Part shown: piece after piece, positions 1 to 7,503 of the stretch
Layout of the letters: the number at the start of each line of letters is the position of its first letter
Numbering within the stretch: position 1 is the stretch's first letter
Program-made: the position numbers and the translations under genes
Assembly: GCF_016907675.1 (NCBI RefSeq)
Contig: NZ_JAFBCJ010000001.1
Coordinates: 3,162,001-3,226,000 of the forward strand
Length of the DNA: 64,000 nucleotides
Reading direction: 5' to 3'
Source: Geodermatophilus bullaregiensis
Lineage (GTDB): Bacteria; Actinomycetota; Actinomycetes; Mycobacteriales; Geodermatophilaceae
Notes under the pieces: generated by a model
Seen by the model: the letters and a program-made list of their open reading frames with translations, nothing else
Database searches by the model: none
Told to the model about the DNA's origin: nothing

Positions 1-858
1 GACCTCGTCGACGACGGTCAGCACGCCCTGCTGCCACAGCGTCGCGGCCAGCCGCCGGCGGCCGGCCGCGGACAGCCGCGCGCCGCTGGGGTTGGAGAAG
101 TCCGGCATGAGGAAGGCCATCCGCGGGCTGCTCTGCCGGACGGCGATGGCGGCCGCGCCGACCACCGCGTCGGGGTCGGCGGCGTCGACGGCCACCGGCA
201 CGCACCGGCCGCCGGCCGCGCCGACGATGCCCAGCGCGCCCGGGTAGGTGGGGTGCTCGACGAGCACCCGGTCCCCGGGCTGCAGCAGCGTCTCGACGAC
301 CAGCGCGGTGGCGTCGCCGGTGCCGGCGGTGACCACCACCTGCTTGGGGTCGGTGGGCAGGCCCCGGGCGGTGTAGCGGTCGGCGACGGCGGCGCGCAGC
401 TCGGGCAGCCCGCCGGGCGCGTAGCCGTGGCCGGCCAGGACGGCCGGTACCCGGGCGAGGGCCTGCGCGTAGGCCGGCAGCAGCTGCGGCGCGGCCTCGG
501 GCGCTGCGTGGGCGAGGTCGAGGACGGCGGGGTCGGTGGTCGGGGCGTGCCAGACCGGGTCGGCCGACGGCGCCTCGACGACGGTGCCGGCGCCGTGCCG
601 GGTGCTCGCGTGCCCCTCCTCGCGCAGCAGCCGGTAGGCCGAGGCGACGGTGACCCGGCTGACCGCCAGGGCTGCGGCCAGGTCGCGCTCGGCCGGCAGC
701 CGGGTGCCCACCGGCACCTGGCCGAGCGCGACGAGCTCGCGGACGCGGCGGGCCAGGCCGGCGTAGCGGGGGCCGGGCAGCTCGTCGAGCCGACCGACCA
801 GTGCGGCCAGTTCCGTGGCGGTGGACTGCTCGACCCGCGGTGGCATGCGGGCCACCAT
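1..858 (-). CDS. MocR/PdxR-type GntR-aminotransferase regulator (partial)
   Basis: Transcriptional regulator that fuses a GntR winged helix to a PLP-dependent aminotransferase-like domain. The DNA-binding domain is clear at about residues 20–90, with the helix-turn-helix stretch RLPAERDLAAALAVSRVTV. The aminotransferase-like domain follows, with GYAPGGLPELRAAVADRY and a small-molecule-binding core near SNPSGARLS. The window edge cuts the gene just after LTVVDEV, so the PLP-binding lysine and the C-terminal lobe are not visible. The start is ATG at 858; an in-frame ATG at 846 is equally possible. Regulators of this class usually bind next to their own divergent promoter, and an inverted repeat lies directly upstream. 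The family is secure. The effector (PLP, GABA or another amine) cannot be told from sequence. Confidence 0.88.
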   Translation of the reverse strand, partial: MVARMPPRVEQSTATELAALVGRLDELPGPRYAGLARRVRELVALGQVPVGTRLPAERDLAAALAVSRVTVASAYRLLREEGHASTRHGAGTVVEAPSADPVWHAPTTDPAVLDLAHAAPEAAPQLLPAYAQALARVPAVLAGHGYAPGGLPELRAAVADRYTARGLPTDPKQVVVTAGTGDATALVVETLLQPGDRVLVEHPTYPGALGIVGAAGGRCVPVAVDAADPDAVVGAAAIAVRQSSPRMAFLMPDFSNPSGARLSAAGRRRLAATLWQQGVLTVVDEV

Positions 859-865
859 GCCGGAT

Positions 866-882
866 TGGACTGCTCTCGTCCA
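866..882. promoter_or_regulatory. Inverted repeat, candidate operator of the MocR-type regulator
   Basis: TGGAC and GTCCA arms of 5 bp are separated by 7 bp, 8 bp upstream of the regulator's ATG at 858. MocR/PdxR regulators commonly bind short GGAC/GTCC-like repeats in the divergent region. The position fits autoregulation, but the assignment rests on position and symmetry only. Confidence 0.35.
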
Positions 883-907
883 GTTCCGACGGTGCCACTC
901 TTCGGTC

Positions 908-1276
908 ATGACCTCAGGTGGAGTGCTCGTCCTGCTGTTCCTGCTCGCGATGGGTGGCCTCTCGGTCACCACGCTCGTCATCGCCGCCCGTGGCGGCCGC
1001 GGCCCGGCCGACCCACCGGCCAGCCACCCGCGGACCGACCCGGCCGGCTTCCCCGTCCTCCCCGAGCCGCGCGGTGCCCTGCACCGGCGCGGGCCGCGGA
1101 CGTCGTCCGCTCAGCCGCGGCGGGCCGGCCTGCCCACCACGGCCCGGCTCACCACCGCCAGGGCCGCGGCGGCCAGCCACACCGCCCGCGACAGCCGCAC
1201 CGCCCGGGCGACGTCGCTGCTGTCGGGGGCCCGGCCCTCGCCCAGCACCGGCCGGTCCTCCACCCGGCTGCCGTAG
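908..1276 (+). CDS. Possible small membrane protein overlapping cobD
   Basis: An open frame of 122 codons beginning MTSGGVLVLLFLLAMGG, that is, one strongly hydrophobic helix (residues 4–26) followed by a Pro/Arg/Ser-rich tail. It is the only plausible plus-strand gene in the 250 bp between the MocR-type regulator and cobD, and it lies where a divergent target of that regulator would be. Against it, the last 166 bp run antisense into the 3' end of cobD, the tail looks like translated antisense of a GC-rich gene, and no ribosome-binding site is visible. If real, the meaningful part may be only the first 60 codons. Confidence 0.25.
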   Translation: MTSGGVLVLLFLLAMGGLSVTTLVIAARGGRGPADPPASHPRTDPAGFPVLPEPRGALHRRGPRTSSAQPRRAGLPTTARLTTARAAAASHTARDSRTARATSLLSGARPSPSTGRSSTRLP

Positions 1277-2097
1277 ACGTTGCGGCCGCCCAGCCGCAGA
1301 CCCAGCGCACCGGCCGCGGCCGCCTCGCAGCGGCCGGCGTTGGGGCTGGGGTGGGCGGCGCCGTCGCGGCGCCAGACTCGCAGCGCGTCCCGGGCCGAGC
1401 CCCCGGCCAGCGGTGCGGTGGCCACGGTGAGCGCCGCGGTCAGCCGGGCGGGCAGCCAGTTGGCGACGTCGTCGGCGCGGGCGGCGGCCCAGCCGAAGCG
1501 GGCGTACCGCGGCGAGCGGTGGCCGACCATCGCGTCGAGGGTGTTGACGGCGCGGTGGCCGAGCAGGCCCGGCAGTCCGGCGAGCGCGCCCCACACCAGG
1601 GGGGCGACGGCGGCGTCGGAGGTGTTCTCCGCGACCGACTCCACGGTGGCCCGGGCCAGCTCGCCGGCGTCCAGCGCGTTCGGGTCGCGCCCGGCCAGCG
1701 TGGGCAGCAGGCCACGGGCCGCGGGCAGGTCGCCGGCCTCGAGCGCGCCGGACACCGCCGAGGCGGCCCGGCCGAGCGAGGTGCCGCCCAGCACCGTCCA
1801 GGTGGCGGCGGCGACCGCGAGCGTCCGCGCGGCGGGCCGGCCGCGGGTCAGGCGCGTCCCGGCCGTCCCGAGGGCGGCCGCCCCGGCCACGAGGACCGTC
1901 GCGTACCCCGCGCCGGCCGCCCGGGAGTCGCGCCAGACCCGCCGCTCGAGCGCCGCGGCCGCCGTTCCGAAGCCGGCGACCGGGTGGCGCCGCCGCGGGT
2001 CGGCCAGCAGCAGGTCGGCGGCCGCGCCGAGCGCCAGGCCGAGGGCGGTCGGGAGGTCCCCGCGGACGCGGCGGTCGGGCACGTGGCGGAGCAGCAC
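1111..2097 (-). CDS. cobD: Adenosylcobinamide-phosphate synthase CobD/CbiB
   Basis: Integral membrane enzyme that attaches aminopropanol (or its phosphate) to adenosylcobyric acid to give adenosylcobinamide (phosphate), late in B12 synthesis. At 328 residues it has normal family length. The hallmark motifs are LADPRRRHPVAGFG (about 31–44), ESVAENTSDAAVAPL (about 153–167) and AVNTLDAMVGHRSPRYARFG (about 183–202). Several hydrophobic segments agree with a polytopic membrane protein. The start is GTG at 2097; an in-frame GTG at 2082 would shorten it by five residues. It is transcribed away from def, with 39 bp between the two starts. Confidence 0.93.
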   Translation of the reverse strand: MLLRHVPDRRVRGDLPTALGLALGAAADLLLADPRRRHPVAGFGTAAAALERRVWRDSRAAGAGYATVLVAGAAALGTAGTRLTRGRPAARTLAVAAATWTVLGGTSLGRAASAVSGALEAGDLPAARGLLPTLAGRDPNALDAGELARATVESVAENTSDAAVAPLVWGALAGLPGLLGHRAVNTLDAMVGHRSPRYARFGWAAARADDVANWLPARLTAALTVATAPLAGGSARDALRVWRRDGAAHPSPNAGRCEAAAAGALGLRLGGRNVYGSRVEDRPVLGEGRAPDSSDVARAVRLSRAVWLAAAALAVVSRAVVGRPARRG

Positions 2098-2123
2098 ACG
2101 ACCATCCTGCCGAGGGCGCTTCC

Positions 2124-2129
2124 TAGGAT
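2124..2129 (+). promoter_or_regulatory. -10 hexamer TAGGAT before def, leaderless layout
   Basis: TAGGAT ends 7 nt before the def ATG at 2137, so transcription would start at or next to the start codon. No clear ribosome-binding site lies between, and no good -35 box is recognisable. The same TANNNT-to-start spacing recurs elsewhere in this window. Confidence 0.45.
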
Positions 2130-2136
2130 CGCGGCC

Positions 2137-2694
2137 ATGCGTCTGCCCGGCCGTTACGACGGCGTCGCCCGGCCGATCGTCACCTACGGCAGCAACGAGG
2201 TGCTGCACCGTCCGTGCGCGCCGGTGAGCGAGTTCGACGAGCGGCTGCGCCGGCTGGTGCTCGACATGTTCGCGTCGATGCGCGAGGCCGACGGCGTGGG
2301 CCTGGCGGCCAACCAGATCGGCGTCGACGCCCGGGTGTTCGTCATCGACTGCCCCGACGCGCGGGGCGAGGACGTCGTCGGCTACGTCGTCAACCCGCGG
2401 CTGACCGTCCTCCGGCCGGCCGAGGGCGAGCCCGCCGAGGAGCTCACCGAGGAGGGCTGTCTGTCGGTGCCCGGCCCCTACGCGGACCTGTCCCGGGCCT
2501 TCCGCGCCCGCGTGGACGGCGTGGACGTGAAGGGCAGGCCGGTGTCGATCGAGGCCACGGGCATGGCCGCCCGGTGCCTGCAGCACGAGGTCGACCACCT
2601 CGACGGCGTCGTCTACGTCGACCGGCTCCCGGAGGACCTGCGCGAGCGGCTCCTGACCGAGGCCGCCGGGCCCCGCGGGGAGCTGCCCGCGTGA
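2137..2694 (+). CDS. def: Peptide deformylase
   Basis: Metalloenzyme that removes the N-formyl group from nascent proteins. All three signature motifs are present: GVGLAANQIG (residues 53–62), EGCLS (106–110) with metal ligand Cys108, and HEVDH (150–154) with ligands His150 and His154 and catalytic Glu151. At 185 residues it is full length and should be active. The stop overlaps the GTG of cobL by 4 nt, so the deformylase is transcribed, and probably translationally coupled, with two cobalamin methyltransferases. Actinobacteria often carry more than one deformylase; whether this is the main copy cannot be told here. Confidence 0.95.
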   Translation: MRLPGRYDGVARPIVTYGSNEVLHRPCAPVSEFDERLRRLVLDMFASMREADGVGLAANQIGVDARVFVIDCPDARGEDVVGYVVNPRLTVLRPAEGEPAEELTEEGCLSVPGPYADLSRAFRARVDGVDVKGRPVSIEATGMAARCLQHEVDHLDGVVYVDRLPEDLRERLLTEAAGPRGELPA

Positions 2695-3938
2695 CCGGGG
2701 AGGCCGTCTCGGCGCCCGCCGCACCGGTGCCGGGCGTGCCCGTCGTCGTCGTCGGGATCGGCGCCGACGGGTGGGACGGGCTGGCGCCGACGTCGCGCGC
2801 CGAGGTCGAGCGGGCCGAGGTGCTGCTCGGCAGCGCCCGGCAGCTCGGCCTCGTGCCGCCGGAGGTGACCGCGGAGCGGGTGCCCTGGCCCTCGCCGCTC
2901 ACCGAGGCGCTGCCCGGCCTGGTCGAGGAGCACGCCGGCCGCGCCGTGGTGGCGCTGGCCAGCGGCGACCCGATGCTCTCGGGCATCGGCACCACGCTGA
3001 CCCGGCTGCTCGGCGCCGACCGGGTGCGGGTGCTGCCGGCGCCGTCGTCGGTGTCGCTGGCCTGCGCGCGGCTGGGCTGGGCCGTCGAGGACACCTGCGT
3101 GGTCAGCCTGGTCGGCCGCCCGATCGAGCTGCTGCACCCGCACGTGCAGCCCGGCGCGCGGCTGCTCGTCCTCGGCTCCGACGGCGGGACCCCGGCGCAG
3201 GTGGCGGCGCTGCTGTCCGGCCGCGGCTACGGGCAGAGCCCGGTCACCGTGCTCGGCGGGCTCGGCGGCCCGGACGAGGAGGTGCGCACCGGCACGGCGG
3301 CCACCTGGGCGCAGCCGGCGCCGGCGCTGGTGGTCACCGCGGTCGAGTGCCGGGCCGACCGCGGCACCGTGCCGCTGCCGACGACGCCGGGCCTGCCCGA
3401 CGGCGCCTACGAGTCCGACGGGCAGCTGACGAGGTCCGAGGTGCGGGCGATCACGCTGGCCCGGCTGGCCGCCGTCCCGGGGCAGCTGCTCTGGGACGTC
3501 GGCGCGGGCGCGGGCTCGATCGGCATCGAGTGGATGCGCGCCTCCCCGACCTGCCGCGCGGTCGCCGTGGAGGCCTCGGCGGAGCGGGCCGGGCGGATCG
3601 CGCGCAACGCCGCCCGGCTCGGCGTCCCGTACCTGCGGGTGGTGCACGGGCACGCGCCGGAGGTGCTGTCCCGGCTGGGCGCGCCCGACGCGGTGTTCAT
3701 CGGCGGCGGGCTGACCACGCCGCTGCTGGTCGAGTCGTGCTGGGACGCCCTCCCCGCGGGCGGCCGGCTGGTGGCCAACGCCGTCACCGTGGAGAGCGAG
3801 GGGGTGCTCGCGCGGTGGCACGCCCGGGTGGGTGGCGAGCTGGTGCGCGTCGGGGTGCAGCGCGCCGAGCCGGTGGGCTCCTTCACCGGGTGGCGGCCCG
3901 CGATGCCCGTGACCATCTGGTCGGTGACCCGCTGGTGA
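2691..3938 (+). CDS. cobL: Precorrin-6Y C5,15-methyltransferase (decarboxylating), CbiE-CbiT fusion
   Basis: Bifunctional corrin-ring enzyme that methylates C5 and C15 and decarboxylates the C12 acetate, converting precorrin-6B to precorrin-8X. The N-terminal half (residues 1 to about 210) is a CbiE-type tetrapyrrole methylase with VVVVGIGADGWDGL and ALASGDPMLSGIGTTL. The C-terminal half is a CbiT-type Rossmann methyltransferase with the SAM loop DVGAGAGSIGIEW (about 268–280) and DAVFIGGGL. It has 415 residues, normal for the fused CobL. GTG start inside the def stop; its own stop overlaps the cobM start by 4 nt. Confidence 0.95.
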   Translation: MTGEAVSAPAAPVPGVPVVVVGIGADGWDGLAPTSRAEVERAEVLLGSARQLGLVPPEVTAERVPWPSPLTEALPGLVEEHAGRAVVALASGDPMLSGIGTTLTRLLGADRVRVLPAPSSVSLACARLGWAVEDTCVVSLVGRPIELLHPHVQPGARLLVLGSDGGTPAQVAALLSGRGYGQSPVTVLGGLGGPDEEVRTGTAATWAQPAPALVVTAVECRADRGTVPLPTTPGLPDGAYESDGQLTRSEVRAITLARLAAVPGQLLWDVGAGAGSIGIEWMRASPTCRAVAVEASAERAGRIARNAARLGVPYLRVVHGHAPEVLSRLGAPDAVFIGGGLTTPLLVESCWDALPAGGRLVANAVTVESEGVLARWHARVGGELVRVGVQRAEPVGSFTGWRPAMPVTIWSVTRW

Positions 3939-4684
3939 CCGTGCACTTCATCGGGGCCGGTCCCGGGGCGGCCGACCTCGTCACCCTGCGGGCGGCGCGC
4001 GTCATCGCCAGCGCCCCCGTCTGCCTCTACGCCGGCGCGCTGGTGCCGCGCGAGCTGCTCGACACCGCCCCGCCCGGCGCGCGGCTGGTCGACACCGCCG
4101 ACCTCGACCTCGACGCGATCACCGCCGAGCTGGTCGCCGCGCACGAGGCCGGCCACGACGTCGCCCGGCTGCACTCCGGTGACCCGTCGGTCTACAGCGC
4201 CATGGCCGAGCAGATGCGCCGGCTCGACGCCGCGGGCGTGCCCTACGACGTCGTCCCGGGGGTGCCGGCGTTCGCCGCGGCGGCCGCGTCGCTCAAGCGC
4301 GAGCTGACCGTGCCGGGGGTCGGCCAGACCGTCGTCCTCACGCGCACCTCGGCCCGGTCGACGCCGATGCCGCCGGGCGAGGAGCTGGCCGCCTACGCCG
4401 CGACCGGCGCCACGCTCGTGCTGCACCTGGCCGTGCAGCGGATGGCCGAGCTCGCACCGCAGCTGGCCGAGCACTACGGCGACGACGGCCCGGTCGCCGT
4501 CGTCGCCCGGGCCAGCCGCGACGACGAGCTGGTGCTGCGCGGCACGCTCGCCGACATCGCCGGCCAGGTGGAGGCGGCGGGGGTGCGGCGGACGGCGATC
4601 GTGGTCGTCGGCCCGGTGCTCACCGCGGAGCAGTTCCCCGACAGCCACCTCTACTCGACGACGAGATGCCGCGCTCAGGCCTGA
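3935..4684 (+). CDS. cobM: Precorrin-4 C11-methyltransferase
   Basis: SAM-dependent tetrapyrrole methylase that adds the C11 methyl group to precorrin-4. It opens with the family loop VHFIGAGPGAADLVTLRAAR and carries LHSGDPSVYSAMAEQ and DVVPGVPAFAAAAA, the SAM-pocket and substrate-pocket motifs. At 249 residues it is of usual length. GTG at 3935 overlaps the cobL stop; GTG at 3941 is an alternative start. It is the third and last gene of the def-cobL-cobM unit and ends at the structured repeat at 4683–4742. Confidence 0.95.
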   Translation: MTVHFIGAGPGAADLVTLRAARVIASAPVCLYAGALVPRELLDTAPPGARLVDTADLDLDAITAELVAAHEAGHDVARLHSGDPSVYSAMAEQMRRLDAAGVPYDVVPGVPAFAAAAASLKRELTVPGVGQTVVLTRTSARSTPMPPGEELAAYAATGATLVLHLAVQRMAELAPQLAEHYGDDGPVAVVARASRDDELVLRGTLADIAGQVEAAGVRRTAIVVVGPVLTAEQFPDSHLYSTTRCRAQA

Positions 4685-4742
4685 AGGACCCCGCTGCCCC
4701 CCACCGCTCGCCGGCTCGCGGCGGGCCCCTACAGCGGGGCCA
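4683..4742. repeat. Structured intergenic repeat, copy A (putative bidirectional terminator)
   Basis: A roughly 60-bp element at the convergent ends of cobM and cbiD. The outer arms GGACCCCGCTG and CAGCGGGGCC pair with one bulged A. An inner CCGC/GCGG stem closes on a GC-rich loop. Near-copies lie at 18438–18503 (opposite orientation) and 25836–25896. The cbiD stop codon TAG lies inside it. The arms differ between copies in a way that preserves pairing, which suggests a selected hairpin. There is no T-tract, as is common for GC-rich actinobacterial terminators. Confidence 0.6.
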
Positions 4743-5817
4743 GTCCCACCACCACGCCGGCGCGGTCGACGACGACGACGTCGACCTCGACCGGTGCACC
4801 GCGCAGCACGCCGAGCGCCGTCTCCCGGGCGCCGGCGGCCACCAGGTCGCCCAGCGGCAGGCCGGCCTCCTGGCACTGGCGCAGCGCGTCGAGCGCGGTG
4901 TTGGCGCCGCGGACGCCCTCGACCAGGTCCGGGGCGCCGCCCGCGGCGGCCACCCGGTCGGCCAGCGAGGCGAACGACACCTGCGAGCGGCCCGAGTGCA
5001 GGTCCAGGTGGCCGTCGGCGAGCTTGGCCAGCTTGCCGATGCCGCCGGCCACGGTCAGCCGCGGCACGGGGTGGCGGCGCAAGTACTTCAGCACGGCGCC
5101 GGCGAAGTCGCCCATGTCCAGCAGCGCGTCCTCCGGCAGGTCGTGGAGCGCCTGCACCGTCTTCTCGCTGGTCGAGCCGGTGCACCCGGCCACGTGCTCG
5201 CGCCCGGCGGCGCGCGCGACGTCGATGCCGCGGCGGATCGAGTCGATCCACGACGAGCACGAGTACGGGACGACGACGCCGGTCGTGCCCAGCACCGACA
5301 GCCCGCCGAGGATGCCCAGCCGCGGGTTCCACGTCCTCCTCGCCAGCTCGGCGCCGTGCTCGATGGCCACCTCGACGACGACGTCGCCGCTGCCGCCGTG
5401 GCGGGCGGCCACCGCGGCCACGTGCTCCCGCACGAACTGCCGCGGCATCGGGTTGATCGCCGGCTCGCCCACCGCCAGCGGCAGCCCGGGCTTGGTCACC
5501 GTGCCCACGCCCTCGCCGGCGCGGAACACGACGCCGCTGCCGGGCTCGCCGTGGGTGACCCGCACGCTGACCAGGGCGCCGTGGGTGACGTCGGGGTCGT
5601 CGCCGGCGTCCTTGACGATCCCCACCGTGGCGGCGCCCGGCTCGAGCGCCTCCGTCGCCAGCGCGAACGAGGGGTGCCGGTCGTTCGGCAGGTCGATCGT
5701 CACCGGGTCGGGGAACTCGCCGGTGAGCAGCGCGGTGTAGGCCGCGGTGGTGGCCGCCGTCGCGCACGCGCCGGTGGTCCAGCCGTGCCGCAGCCCCGCG
5801 GCGCCGTCCCTGCTCAC
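4729..5817 (-). CDS. cbiD: Cobalt-precorrin-5B C1-methyltransferase CbiD
   Basis: CbiD adds the C1 methyl group during ring contraction. It is unrelated in sequence to CobF, the C1 methylase of the classical aerobic pathway. The N-terminus has the diagnostic GLRHGWTTGACATAA, followed by DDPDVTHGALV, VGEPAINPMPRQ, GTTGVVVPYS and VAGGIGKLAKLADG. It has 362 residues, full length. GTG start at 5817, 26 bp from the divergent cobK start. The stop lies within the structured repeat shared with cobM. In this otherwise CobG/CobN-type gene set CbiD probably fills the role of CobF. Confidence 0.94.
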   Translation of the reverse strand: MSRDGAAGLRHGWTTGACATAATTAAYTALLTGEFPDPVTIDLPNDRHPSFALATEALEPGAATVGIVKDAGDDPDVTHGALVSVRVTHGEPGSGVVFRAGEGVGTVTKPGLPLAVGEPAINPMPRQFVREHVAAVAARHGGSGDVVVEVAIEHGAELARRTWNPRLGILGGLSVLGTTGVVVPYSCSSWIDSIRRGIDVARAAGREHVAGCTGSTSEKTVQALHDLPEDALLDMGDFAGAVLKYLRRHPVPRLTVAGGIGKLAKLADGHLDLHSGRSQVSFASLADRVAAAGGAPDLVEGVRGANTALDALRQCQEAGLPLGDLVAAGARETALGVLRGAPVEVDVVVVDRAGVVVGLAPL

Positions 5818-5843
5818 GGGGCCATGTTCCCCGGCGGCGCGCG

Positions 5844-6578
5844 GTGACCGGGCGGGTGCTCGTCCTCGGCGGCACCGGGGAGGCGCGGCGGCTGGCCGCT
5901 GCACTGGTCGCCGAGGGCGTCGACGTCCTCTCCAGCCTGGCCGGGCGGGTGGCCGACCCGGTGCTGCCCGACGGGCAGGTGCGGGTGGGCGGCTTCGGCG
6001 GCGCCGACGGCCTGGCCGCCTGGCTGGCGGAGCACCGGCCGCGCGCCGTCGTCGACGCGACCCACCCGTTCGCCGCCCGGATCACCGCCTCCGCGGCGAC
6101 CGCGGCGGCCCGGCAGCGCACCCCGCTGCTGCGGGTGCAGCGCCCCGGGTGGACGCCGGGCCCGGGCGACGACTGGCGGTACGTGGGCTCGCTGGGGGAG
6201 GCCGCCGAGGCCGTGCGCGACGCCGGCACGGTCCTGCTCACCACCGGCCGGCAGGGCGTCGGCGCCTTCGCCGGGCTGGCCGGGCGGGTGGTGGTGCGCT
6301 CGGTCGACCCGCCGGGCGGGCCGCTGCCGGCGGGGGCGGTGCTGCTGCTGGCGCGGGGGCCGTTCACGGTGGAGGGCGAGGTGGCGCTGATGCGCGGCCA
6401 CGGCGTCGACGTCGTCGTCACCAAGGACTCCGGCGGGTCGATGACCGAGGCCAAGCTGGCCGCCGCCCGGCAGCTGGGGCTGCCGGTCGTGCTGGTGCGC
6501 CGCCCGCCGGTGCCCGCCGGGGTCCACGTCGTGGCCACCGTGGAGGAGGCGCTCGCCTGGGTGCGGGAGACCGGTTGA
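5844..6578 (+). CDS. cobK: Precorrin-6A reductase CobK/CbiJ
   Basis: NAD(P)H-dependent reductase of the corrin macrocycle (precorrin-6A to 6B). A Rossmann-type start VLVLGGTGEARRLA (about 5–18) is followed by the family motif VVDATHPFAARITASA and by VVTKDSGGSMTEAKLAAA near the C-terminus. It has 244 residues, typical length. GTG start at 5844; an upstream ATG at 5824 runs into a stop after seven codons and is not used. Divergent from cbiD with almost no intergenic space, so the two promoters must overlap the two coding starts. Confidence 0.94.
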   Translation: MTGRVLVLGGTGEARRLAAALVAEGVDVLSSLAGRVADPVLPDGQVRVGGFGGADGLAAWLAEHRPRAVVDATHPFAARITASAATAAARQRTPLLRVQRPGWTPGPGDDWRYVGSLGEAAEAVRDAGTVLLTTGRQGVGAFAGLAGRVVVRSVDPPGGPLPAGAVLLLARGPFTVEGEVALMRGHGVDVVVTKDSGGSMTEAKLAAARQLGLPVVLVRRPPVPAGVHVVATVEEALAWVRETG

Positions 6579-6612
6579 GACGGGCCGGTGCCGGAACGGA
6601 GGATGGCTCCTC

Positions 6613-7104
6613 GTGGAACCGATGACCGAGCAGCAGCTGCGGCGCTCCTTCGTCAACTGCTCGAAGGGCGAGGCGAACTCCGCCACCCTCCCGCGCGACC
6701 TCGCCGACCTGCCGTGGGAGGAGCTGGAGGTCCTCGGCTGGCGCGACCCGCGCGCGCCGCTGCGCGGCTACCTCGTCGTGCAGCGGGAGGGCCGGCCGGT
6801 GGGCGTGGCGCTGCGGGCGGCCGACACGCGGATGTCGGCCCGCCGCACGGTCATGTGCCTGCTCTGCCAGGCGACGCACTCCGGTGACGCGGTCTCGCTG
6901 TTCACCGCCCGGCGGGCCGGGGAGGCCGGGCGGAACGGCGACTCGGTCGGCACCTACGTGTGCGCCGACCTCGGCTGCGCCGCCCGCGCGCGCACCGAGA
7001 TCCCGCCGTGGCTGCGCGAGCGTGACCCGGTCGAGGTGGGGGAGGAGCGCGCCGCCGAGCTGCGCGAGCGGGTCACCGCGTTCCTCGACGCCGTCACCCG
7101 CTGA
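6613..7104 (+). CDS. FBP-domain (EF-G-binding/FusB-like zinc-finger) protein
   Basis: Small actinobacterial protein with the C-terminal treble-clef zinc finger of fusidic-acid-resistance proteins of the FusB/FBP type, which bind elongation factor G. The N-terminal family stretch RRSFVNCSKGEANSATLPRD is followed by CLLCQATH and YVCADLGC, which supply four cysteines for zinc. 163 residues. GTG start with a good ribosome-binding site (GGAGGAT) 9 nt upstream. Family membership is based on the NCSKGEA and double-cysteine pattern; an EF-G rescue role is inferred from the family. Confidence 0.8.
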   Translation: MEPMTEQQLRRSFVNCSKGEANSATLPRDLADLPWEELEVLGWRDPRAPLRGYLVVQREGRPVGVALRAADTRMSARRTVMCLLCQATHSGDAVSLFTARRAGEAGRNGDSVGTYVCADLGCAARARTEIPPWLRERDPVEVGEERAAELRERVTAFLDAVTR

Positions 7105-7125
7105 CCGGGCCGGGAGGATGTGCGC

Positions 7126-7503
7126 ATGGCCGACCCCTCCCCCCACCGGCACCACGCCATCGACTACGTCGAGCTGACGGTGACCGACCTCGAGGCGGCC
7201 GAGCGCTTCTACGCCGAGGCGTTCGGCTGGCGGTTCACCCGCTACGGGCCGGGCTACTCCGGCATCCGCGACCCGCGGGACGACGCCGCGGAGGTCGGCG
7301 GCCTGCGCCTGGGCGACGACGTGCGTCCCGGCGGTCCGCTCGTGCTGCTCTTCTCGGCCGACCTCGACGCGTCCGTGGCCGCGGTGCGGCGGGCGGGCGG
7401 CCGGGTCGTCGAGGAGCCGTACGCGTTCCCCGGGGGACGCCGGTTCCACTTCGCCGACCCCGCGGGGAACGAGCTGGGCGTGTACTCCGAGGGCGAGGGG
7501 TGA
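7126..7503 (+). CDS. VOC (glyoxalase/bleomycin-resistance fold) protein
   Basis: Single-domain vicinal-oxygen-chelate protein of 125 residues. It starts with the βαβββ pattern HAIDYVELTVTDLEAAERFY and ends with the second half GGRRFHFADPAGNELGVYS. The metal-ligand positions of the fold (His near residue 7, Glu near 120) look plausible. The substrate cannot be named. ATG at 7126 is preceded by GGGAGG, favouring it over the in-frame GTG at 7120. Its stop overlaps the next gene by 4 nt. Confidence 0.82.
   Translation: MADPSPHRHHAIDYVELTVTDLEAAERFYAEAFGWRFTRYGPGYSGIRDPRDDAAEVGGLRLGDDVRPGGPLVLLFSADLDASVAAVRRAGGRVVEEPYAFPGGRRFHFADPAGNELGVYSEGEG

Noticed and set aside
253..2136. In-frame extension of def upstream of ATG 2137
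   Set aside because: It runs antisense through cobD and the MocR-type gene; the deformylase fold starts at 2137.
5824..5847. ATG at 5824 as start of cobK
   Set aside because: It is followed by a stop after seven codons and is in the wrong frame; GTG at 5844 is used.
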